Assembly: GCA_021807105.1 (NCBI GenBank)
Contig: JAKAPL010000018.1
Coordinates: 1-59,435 of the forward strand
Origin: Myxococcales bacterium
Lineage (GTDB): Bacteria > Myxococcota > Myxococcia > Myxococcales > JAKAPL01
DNA length: 59,435 nucleotides
Direction: 5' to 3'
Shown one piece after another: positions 1-8,700 of this stretch. A program made the translations under genes and the position numbers. The notes beneath the pieces were generated by a model, which ran no database searches, was not told the origin of the DNA, and was given only the letters and a program-made list of their open reading frames with translations. How positions within the stretch are numbered: the stretch's first letter is position 1; each line of letters opens with the position of its first letter.

Positions 1-290
1 TCGATCCGCCGCCGCATGGCTTCGATCCGCCGCCGCATGGCTTCGATCCGCCGCCGCATGGCTTCGATCCGCCGCCGCATGGCTTCGATCCGCCGCCGCA
101 TGGCTTCGATCCGGCGCCGCATGGCTTCGATCCGGCGCCGCATGGCTTCGATCCGCCGCCGCATGGCTTCGATCCGCCGCCGCATGGCTTCGATCCGCCG
201 CCGCATGGCTTCGATCCGCCGCCGCATGGCTTCGATCCGGCGCCGCATGGTTTCGAGCAACCTCGGGATCGCTTCGATCAACCGCCGCAT
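1..290 (-). CDS. possible coiled-coil heptad-repeat protein, N-terminal part (runs off left edge)
   Basis: On the minus strand array 1 is open from a TGA near 350 to the window edge. The first ATG is at 290, with GGAGG about 12 nt upstream. The product would begin MRRLIEAIPRLLETMRRR and continue as repeated IEAMRRR heptads. I/L and M/I fall at coiled-coil a and d positions, and the drifted units keep those hydrophobics. The one polymorphic site in the identical units is a silent Arg third position. The plus frames MASIRRR (16-351) and DPPPHGF (3-380) are also open. Codon preference alone does not settle the strand, but the drifted units favour this frame. No function can be assigned. Confidence 0.35.
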   Translation of the reverse strand, partial: MRRLIEAIPRLLETMRRRIEAMRRRIEAMRRRIEAMRRRIEAMRRRIEAMRRRIEAMRRRIEAMRRRIEAMRRRIEAMRRRIEAMRRRIEAMRRRI

Positions 291-338
291 CGCTTCGATC
301 CGCCTCCGGATCGCTTCGATCCATCGCCGCGACGGCCG
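1..338. repeat. 21-bp tandem repeat array 1 (about 16 units, cut by window edge)
   Basis: The unit is 21 bp. The first twelve copies are almost identical, differing at one C/G site; the last four have drifted. All copies stay in phase with no indels. The array continues past the left edge. Plus-strand frames read MASIRRR or DPPPHGF; the minus-strand frame reads IEAMRRR. The C/G change is silent in both the MASIRRR and IEAMRRR frames. There are no unique spacers, so it is not a CRISPR. From 339 to 679 I see no convincing gene or structure. Confidence 0.95.
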
Positions 339-679
339 GATTCACCCGTGATTCCGGGCGCTTGTCCGTCTCCTCCCTGATTGCCGTCACGGGATCCCGT
401 TTCCACCCCACCTACATCAGTGAAAGGCCCGAAAGGGGATCGCCCTCGGTGACGGACGAGCGCTCTCTCCCGCACCCCAGCCCCCACAGCCAACTCCACC
501 AGGGAGCCACTGCCCCTAGCACCCCGCTCAACCCCAGACCCGTCGCCCCGGCGCAAGACCTCCCGGAAGCGGCGATCGCCTACCGCATCGGCCTCGCCCG
601 CCTCGCCAGGCGCCTCAACGATCTTGGCTTCAAAGCGGAAATCTCAGCCGCAGCCACCTACAATCGAACCAGCTTCTTT

Positions 680-2578
680 CTAGAAGTCGAACGGGAAATC
701 CACGGGCATCGAGCTTCGGCTCGGGCCGAAGCGCATCCTGCCGACCGCGGTCTTCAGGCAGGCCGCCAGCGCGGGGTTGTCCAGATCCCCTCCGCTGCGA
801 CGGACATCCACCGTCCGCCCGTCGGGCTTGATCCGCCAGTGCATGACGATCCGGCCGCCGCCCGGCGGGTGCTGGTCCTTGCAATGCAGGAACGTGGAGG
901 TGTGATCCCGAACGACCGAAAGGACATCCGCCTGGCTCAGGGAGGCCGGCGCCGCATCGGCGGGGGGAGCCAGATCGCCGGAGCGCTCGCTGCCCGCCGC
1001 GCCCTTGCCGTCCAGCTCTCGCGCAAACTCCTTGTCGATGCCGCCGCCGCCGGTCCCACCGAGGAAGTCGTCTCCTCCGGCCTGGGGTGCCGAGGCCGGG
1101 GCGGCCGACGCCACCTCCGCCGGGGCCGCCGACGCCCTCTCACCCCCGCCCTGTCGCGATCGCTTCTGGTGACGGCCGCGCCCGCCTTGTGCGGAGGCCC
1201 GTTCACGCGATCGCTCGGGCGCCGGCGCGGGCGCCTGCGCGACCGCCGGCGCGGCGGAGGGCGCGACCGCCGGCGCGGCGGGAGCCGCGGGCTGCACCGG
1301 GGCCGCAGGCGCGGCGGCCACCGCGGGCGCCGGCGCGGCGGCGGCGGGGACCTTGGGTGGAGCGGATTTCTGGGCGAGCGCCGCGGAGGCGGCGAGGGCG
1401 GCGAGGCGCTGGTCCTGCGCCCGTTGCCACTCCCGCTGCCTCTCCTGCTGCGGCTTGAAGTACAGGAACCAGCCGAGCGCCACCGCCAGAACGATTCCGG
1501 CCAGGGTGGCGCCCCCCACCACCAGGGCGAGTCGGAGAGGGGCGCGCTCGGAGCCTCCGAAGCGCCCGCGTCCATCGGACGCCCCGAACGAACGTGGGGC
1601 AGACGCGCCCTCCACCGTGGCCGCGAGGACCGGGCCCCCCGGGGCGGCCGCGGGCGGTGGCAGGTCCGCGAGCGGATCCTGCCTCGCGTCCGTCAGGGAC
1701 GCCGGCTCCTTCGGGACGCTCGCCGCCGCCGGCGCCGGCGCCGACGCCGCGATCTCCTCCTGGGCCATCGAGGCGAGCGCGGCGAGCGCCTCGGCGGCCG
1801 ACGGGCGGAAATCAACGACCTCGGCGGGCGGTTCCTCCGGCGGCGGGGCCACGACAGGAGCCGGCGCGACCGCCTCCTCCGGCGGCGCCTCCGGGGCCAT
1901 GACCTCGACCGAGCGGACCGGCGCCAGCCGGGGGATCTCCTCGGGCGCGGGGGCCAGTGCGGCGAGCTCCTCCACGGTGGAGAGCGGCTTCCAGTCGGAG
2001 AAACCGGCGCGCCAGACCAGGCTGTCCGGCCGCAGTTCGCCCCGCTTCCAGCGTTCCCCGATCGCCGAGGCGTCCAGCGGTCCGACCTGCTCGTCCGCGA
2101 TCGCCGCGAACCACTCGACGACGGGGGGAGGCGCGGCCGCCGTCGGCTCCTCGTCTCGCGCCGCCGCCGCGACGGCCATGCCGGGCCCCAGCTCACTCGC
2201 GATCTTCTGCACGTCGCTCGGTCCGAGGATCCGGGTCTCGACGCGGTCGGGCTCGTGCGCGGGGTTCTCGGGCTCCGTGGGGGGCGCCGGCGATTCGTCC
2301 GGCGCAGCCGGGCCCGAGAACATCGAATCGAAGGCCTCGCCGATCTCGTCCTCGGTGGGCTTCGGGAGCGCGGCCGGCGGCGGCAGCCCGATGTCGCGCT
2401 GGAGCTGCAGGACCTTCTCCGCCGACATCACCACCGTCGCGTCCTCGGGTTCCTGCAACGAGGGCTTGACGTGGATCACGAATCCGCACTTCTTGCAGCG
2501 GACTCGAACACCGGCAGGTCCGACCTTCTGGTCGGAGATCATGTACTGCGCGTGGCAGCTATCGCAGCCGAACTTCAT
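680..2578 (-). CDS. gltJ: GltJ/AgmX-like protein: zinc ribbon, GYF, TM, TonB-like C-terminus
   Basis: The protein has 632 aa. The N-terminus is an MJ0042-type zinc ribbon with C5, C8, C28 and C31. A GYF_2 domain lies at about 154-205 (EWFAAIADEQVGPLD, then FSDWKPL). One membrane helix follows at about 352-376, then a long Ala/Pro-rich, presumably periplasmic, stretch. The C-terminus (about 545-632) resembles the AgmX/PglI TonB-like domain. This domain order matches M. xanthus GltJ (AgmX), an inner-membrane part of the gliding complex whose cytoplasmic zinc ribbon and GYF contact the MglA/AglZ side. It is the last glt gene here, 162 bp after gltI. NfsH of the sporulation paralogue is the alternative name. 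Confidence 0.82.
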   Translation of the reverse strand: MKFGCDSCHAQYMISDQKVGPAGVRVRCKKCGFVIHVKPSLQEPEDATVVMSAEKVLQLQRDIGLPPPAALPKPTEDEIGEAFDSMFSGPAAPDESPAPPTEPENPAHEPDRVETRILGPSDVQKIASELGPGMAVAAAARDEEPTAAAPPPVVEWFAAIADEQVGPLDASAIGERWKRGELRPDSLVWRAGFSDWKPLSTVEELAALAPAPEEIPRLAPVRSVEVMAPEAPPEEAVAPAPVVAPPPEEPPAEVVDFRPSAAEALAALASMAQEEIAASAPAPAAASVPKEPASLTDARQDPLADLPPPAAAPGGPVLAATVEGASAPRSFGASDGRGRFGGSERAPLRLALVVGGATLAGIVLAVALGWFLYFKPQQERQREWQRAQDQRLAALAASAALAQKSAPPKVPAAAAPAPAVAAAPAAPVQPAAPAAPAVAPSAAPAVAQAPAPAPERSRERASAQGGRGRHQKRSRQGGGERASAAPAEVASAAPASAPQAGGDDFLGGTGGGGIDKEFARELDGKGAAGSERSGDLAPPADAAPASLSQADVLSVVRDHTSTFLHCKDQHPPGGGRIVMHWRIKPDGRTVDVRRSGGDLDNPALAACLKTAVGRMRFGPSRSSMPVDFPFDF

Positions 2579-2740
2579 TGGGCGGAGCGGGGCACCGGGA
2601 CGACGAACGCCAATCTATCTGTGGTCAGACAGCCGGTCAAGCGGCCATGGGATCCGCGGCGGCCGGGCCTCACGGGCAAGCCGGCCCGCGGCCACGGAGC
2701 CGTTCCCCTCCTCGCCGCCGCCGGCTCATCGCGCGCCCGC

Positions 2741-5700
2741 CTAGCCCGCCGAACGGCCCGCGGCCGGTACGTCCACCGAGATCCCGATCGAGCCGCGCAG
2801 CAGGGCGTAGCTCTCGCTCGTGCAGTAGAGCGCGAGGTCCCGCAGCCGGCGGCGCTCCGGCAGGCGCGCCACGGCGCCAGGGTCCATGGTGAGGCTGCGC
2901 CGGACGGCCTCGAGGTCCGAGGCGAGAAGGACCCCGACCCGGGTGGCGGTCTGCTCGACCGCCTCCAGGTAACCGCGAAGGTCCATCTGGACGGGGTCTT
3001 TCAGACACTCGCGAGCCGCCCGCAACAGCGCCGGCCGGGCCGAATCCGAGAGACCTCTCTCCAGTCTCCTCCCCTGCCGTTGCAGCTCTTCGGGGTTCGC
3101 GGTCGGCCGGAAGGACGGAGCGGCGATGAAGAGGGCCGCCTGAAAGATCGCGTCGATCTCCTCGGGCGGGTGGAGCCGCGCCAGAGCCAGCTCCGGGCGG
3201 CGAAACGCCATGGCCTTCCCCACGAGGAACCAGAGGTCTCTCTTGGGGCGATCCTTGAAGAGATCCTCGCCCGCGAGCAAGCAGGGCGGCCACGTATTGC
3301 CGAGCTGGAGGCCCGACAGCCCGGGGGACTTGAAGAGATCGACCGCCTCCATCCCGAGGGTCTTCGCGACGTACTTGTACGTGTTGACGAAGAAGAGCAT
3401 CGACTGCGCGAGGTCCACCCGATCGCGGCGCGGGTTCACGTTGAGCCGCGCGTGGTCCACCGCGAAGACTCCGCCGGTCGCCTGCTGGCAGAGTGCCAGG
3501 ACCTCCGCCAGGGGACCACGGAGCCGCTCGTGATAGACGTGCTCGATCCAGAGCCGTTCCGTCAGCGGGCGCGCCGCCATCTCGCGGGCGTAGGGCTTGA
3601 GCCGCTCGATCACCGCCTTCTGGTCGGGGTCGGGATCGCCGAGCAGATGGACCGCGACCTGGGCGGCGACGAAGGCCTGGTCATACGAACGGCGGGCGGC
3701 GTGCAGGCGGGCCAGCGCCCCGGCGGCGGCGGGCTTGCCGGTCATGGTCAGGACCTGGCGGGCCATCTCGATGGCCTTCGCTTCCATCCCCGGCTTGCTC
3801 GCGTAGAGCTCCGCCAGGATCTCGCCGGCCTGCGCGTCGGCCGGATCGGCCTTGTGCACCACCTCGTACGCGGTGATCGCCCCATCGAGGCTCTTGAGCG
3901 CCTTCCGGTAGAGCTCGCCCAGGTTCCGCCAGAGCGCGACGCGAGCCTTCAGCGTCTCCGGCGTCTTCGGCAGCCGCCGGATCATCGCGTGGTAGCCCTG
4001 CTCGAGGGCGTTCCAGGAGCGCCGCTCGGTCAGGAGCTTCTCGAGCGCCGCGAACGCCTCCACGAACGTCGGGTCGGCGTCCAGGGCCAGGTTGAAGTGC
4101 TCGGCGGCCCGGCCGTCGTCGCCAAGCTCGTCGCGGTAGATCTGCGCGAGCTGGTGGTGGTGGCGTCCCAGGAGCTTCGGATCCCCGCGGACGGCCGGGA
4201 GCGCGAGGAGCTGCTCCAGCGTCTCCACCGCCTTCTGCGTCTGCCGCGTCTCGAGGTAGAGGGAGACCAGGTCTTCGAGGACCTCCACCGCGTCCGGCAC
4301 GATCTTGAGGGCGGTCAGGTTGGCGTCGATCGCCTGGTAGGGGTCGCCGAGGCGCGCATACGCGAGCCGGGCGATGCCGATGCACACCTCGAACCGGGGC
4401 GGGCCCTCCAACAGATCGACGAGCCGATTCCGCTGCTCGAGCGCCTCTTCCCAGCGCTCCGCGCCCTCCAGGATCTCGACCAGCGCCTGGAGCGACGGCT
4501 CGTGCGCGGGATCGAGTTGGAGAGCGCGCTGGAAGTCCTTCTCCGCCTGCGCGGCGTCGCCGAGCTGCCGCCGGAGCATCCCGAGCTGCCAGAGGATCTC
4601 GACGACCTCCAGGTCGGTGAGCTCGTCCCGGTGGTGGCTCAGGATCTTCTGGTAGACCGCGAGCGCCTCGGTACGGCCACCGGACTTCACGAGCAGGTGG
4701 CCGAGCCCCTCCAGCGCCGGCAGGTACGATCCGTCGAGCGAGCAGGCGTTGCGGTAGCAAGACAGCGCCTTGTCCATCTTGCCCACCTTGTCGGCGACGT
4801 AGCCGAGCCGGTAGGAGTGGCGGCATCCCTCCGACGGATCGCCCGTGGTGCCCGCGACGACGATGTCGAGCATCTTCTCCGCCTGTTCCCATTCCTCGCG
4901 GGACTGGTAGATCGCCGCGAGCGGCTGGGCCGACGGGACATGGCCCGGCGTCGCGGCGAGGGCCTCGACGAAGCAGCTCTCCGCCGCGACGAGGTCCTGG
5001 AGGACCTCCTGCTGGAAGACGCCGAGGGCATGGAAGAGGCGCGTCTTCTCCGCGGGATCCGAGACCGCTTCGGCCTCCCGCAAGGCCATCCGCGCGTACG
5101 CGTCGTGGTCCTCCGCGGCCCGGTAGATCTGCTGGAGCCCGCGCAGCGACGGGACATGAGCCGGATCGATCTCCAGGCAGCGCTGGAACTCCGCGGCCGC
5201 GCCGGTCGGGTCACCGAGGTGCGCGAGATGGATCTGGGCGGATCGCCGGTGCAGCTCGACGACCGCGGCCGGATCCGTCTCCAGCCGCATCTCCCGGCCG
5301 ATCGCCTCGAGCGCGGCCGGCCAGTTCCCCGTCTCCTCGTGAATCTCCCCGAGCGCGTGGAGCGCGTCCTTCCGGCCCGGATCCATCTCCAGCGCGCGGA
5401 CGAGGAGCCCCTCGGCGTGATCGATCCGCCGCAGGCCGCGGCGCCATACGTCGGCGAGGGAGACCTGGATCGCGACCGCCTCCGCGACGTCGCGCGCGAG
5501 GGGCAAGCGACGTTGGAGGGTCAGGGCGAGCCGGTCGGCTTCGCCCGTCCGGCGGTACAGGTCCTCGAGTCCTTCGAGGGCGGGCACGCTGCCGGCGTCG
5601 AGCTCCACGACGGCCTCGAGGCAGGCGATGGCTTCCGGGGCCTTGCCCAGCTTCTGGTCCCAGGTCCGCGCCGCCGCCAGGAGCACCTCGACCTTCTCGG

Positions 5701-8700
5701 CGGGCGTCGCGGTGGCGGCCCGGCGCTCCAGGACGCGAAGAAGGTCTACCGGCCGTTCCAGCTTGCCGTAGAGCCGTTCGAGCGCCCGCAGGGCCGGACC
5801 GCTTCCCGGGTCCAGCTCCAGGGCCATCTGATAGGCGGCCACCGCCGCCTCGTCGTCCCCCAAGCCCGTCTCGGTGATCTCGGCGATCTCGATCTGGACG
5901 ACCACGCGTTCGGGACCCGCGGGGATTCGGTCCCGGGTCTCCTGGAGCAGGGCCACGAGATCGGCCCAGGCCTTCTCGCGCCGGTAGACTCCGGCCAGCT
6001 CCCGGATCAGGTCGGCGTTCTCCGGATCGCCCTCGCGAGCGCGCTGGAGGGCGTCGACCGCCTCGGCGACTTCGCCCGCCGCGTCGCTGGCTCTCGCGAG
6101 CGCGCGCAAGGCCTCCGTCCGTTCCGCGGGCGTGAGGACCACGTTGACCTTCTGCTCGAGGGTCAGGAGGTGTTCCCGGGTCCTGCCCCGCCGCGCGAAG
6201 AGCTGGGCCAGCCGATCGACCACCAGCGGCGACGCCGGCCGGGCCTCGAGCCAGCGCCGCAGGGTCGCCTCGGCCGCCGCCGCGTCGTCGAGGTCCTCGT
6301 CCTGGATGTCCGCGAGCTGCAGGAAGAGCGCCTCGGCCCCCGGGGCCGCACCGACGCTCTCCATGACGCTCTCATAGACCGAGAGCAACTCCTCGACGGC
6401 GCCGGTCTCGCGCGCCAACCTCCGGAGCAAACCCGCCAGCTCCGCGTCCCGCGGGTCGAGCTCGAAGCCGCGACAGAGCGCCAGGAAGGCGAGGTCCTTC
6501 TGCCCGAGCCGCTGTTCCTGCACCTCGGCGAGGCGGCGCAGCAGGGCGAGCTGGCGCTCCCGTCCGGCGACCTGATGGCTCAGCCGGTCGAGCAGGGCGG
6601 CGAGCCGCTGCCACTGGCCCCCGCCGGCGAGCGTCTCCTCGAGGGCCGCGAGCGCTCGCTCGCTGGTGGGGTCGAGCTCGAGGATCTTCTCCAGCACCGC
6701 GACCGCGCGCTCCGGCTGCCCGAGGGTCGCGGCGTAGGCCTGGGCGGCCGCGAACCGAATCTCCGCGGCGTCGGCGGGTCGCTCGGACGCGAGCACATCG
6801 GCGCGCGCCTCCATGACACGCACGGTCTCGGGCCAGGCGGAATGAGCCCGGAAGAGAGCCTCGACGCGATCGAGCTCCTGGAGGCCGTGCGGCTCGAGAT
6901 CCATGGCGCGACGGGCGGCTTCGAGGGCCTCCTGCGGCCTCCCCAGACGATCGAGCGTCTCGGCGAGTTGAAGCCGGATCTCCTTCACCTGCGCGGCGCT
7001 CTCCTGCAGCGGGATCAGGCGGCGCAGGACGCCCGCGAGCCCCTCCAAGTCCCCCCGCGCGGCGTGGATGTCGCGCAACGCTTCGAGGGCGCGGCGGTTC
7101 TTGGGCTCCCTCTCCAGGATCGCCTGGAACCGCTTTGCCGCCTCGTCCGCCTGGCCCAGTTTGACCCCCATCACCCAGCCGATCCGGTCGTTGAGCCGCG
7201 TGATCTCTCTGGGATCGACCGTCGCCTGGAGCCGCGCTTGCAACAACGCCGCGAGGTCCGGCCAGCGGCCGAGCCGCTCCAGCACCTGCTCGAGGCCGGC
7301 CATGGCGCTCTCGGCCTTGGGGTCGTGGAGGAGCACCTCCTGCCAGAGCTTCGCGGCCCGCTCGTCGTCGTGGAGCAGGGACGACGCGACCTCGGCCATG
7401 TGGGCGACGATCCGATCCCGAGACTGGCCCGCGGGAGCGGCCGCGCGCTGGCGTTCCAGCACCGCGAACAACTCGGGCCCCCGTCCCGCCGACTCGTAGA
7501 GCCGATCGAGTGCACGCAGCGCCGGGAGGTGGTTCGGCTCCTGGGCGAGCAGCGCCTCGTACGCCCGCGCGGCCCGGTCCGGCGCCGCGAGGTGCTCCTC
7601 GTAAAGCTGGCCCAGGCGGAAGAGGACGGCCGCTGCTTCGGCGGATTTCGTCGCTCGCGCCGCCATCTCCTCCAGCGTGGCGGCGAGCGCGTCCCAGCGT
7701 TCGCTCTGCCGGTAAAGCCTCTCGAGCGCGGGGAGCGCGGCGGCCGCCCCGTCCGGATCCAACTCGTGCGCCCGCTCGAAGTTCGCGAGCGCCCCCGCCG
7801 GATCCGACCTCTGCTCGGCGAGCCGGCCGAGCTCGAGGGAGAGGGCGGCGATGACCGCCGGCGACCCGCTCTGGCCGAGCGCTTCTTCGTAAAGACCGGC
7901 CAACTCCTCGCGCGTCTCGGCCAGATCCGCGACGCGCGCGAGCTCCGCTCGAAGCGCCGCGTCGAGCGGATCGTCAGGAAAGACGCGGCAGAGCGCCATG
8001 AAGGCGAGATCGGGCCTCTGCTGGCGCTCGCGGACGCGGGCCAACTGCACCAGGAGGTCCTTGCGAATCCGCGGATCGGCGACGGCCGAGGCGTGGATCT
8101 CCAACGTCTCGGCGTACCGGGGCCAATCCTGGGCCGACCGGTAGACCTCTTCCAGGATCTCGGCGGCCCCGGGCGTCTTCAGCCGCTTCATCAACGCTTC
8201 GAGCCGGGCAACGGTCTCCGCGTGGTTCGGCTGGGCTTGCAGCGCCGCGCGGTACAGATCGAGCGCCGCGGCCGGATCGGCCAGCGGTCCTTCACGAAGC
8301 TGGCCGAGCCGCGAGAGGGCCGCGGCCTGTGCCTTCCCGTCCTTGGCCGCCGCGCCGAGCCGAACTTCTCGTTCGAGGACCGGGGCGAGCTCCGACCAGC
8401 GCTCGGCCCCGGCGAGGAGCCGGTCGAGGCGAGCGAGCGCCTCTGGTTCTTCGGGGGAGAGCTCAAGGAGACGCCGATAGGTGTTGATGGCGCCGGCGGC
8501 GTCCCGCAGGCCCTCCTCCTGGATCCGGCCAATTTCTCGCAGCAACCCGACGCGGCCCTCCACATCCTCGGTGACGGCGAGCTGGCGTCGCAACGCCTCC
8601 AGCGAGCTGCCAGGACCTCCCGAGCGGGCGAGGAGCGCCGCCAGGGCCTCCGATGCGTCCCGGTCGTCCGGAGCGAACTGCAAGACGTGCCTCCATTCCT

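Noticed and set aside
16-351. Plus-strand MASIRRR ORF in array 1 as the real gene
   Set aside because: It has no ribosome site distinct from the repeat and its drifted units lose the pattern more than the minus-strand IEAMRRR frame; kept only as an alternative.
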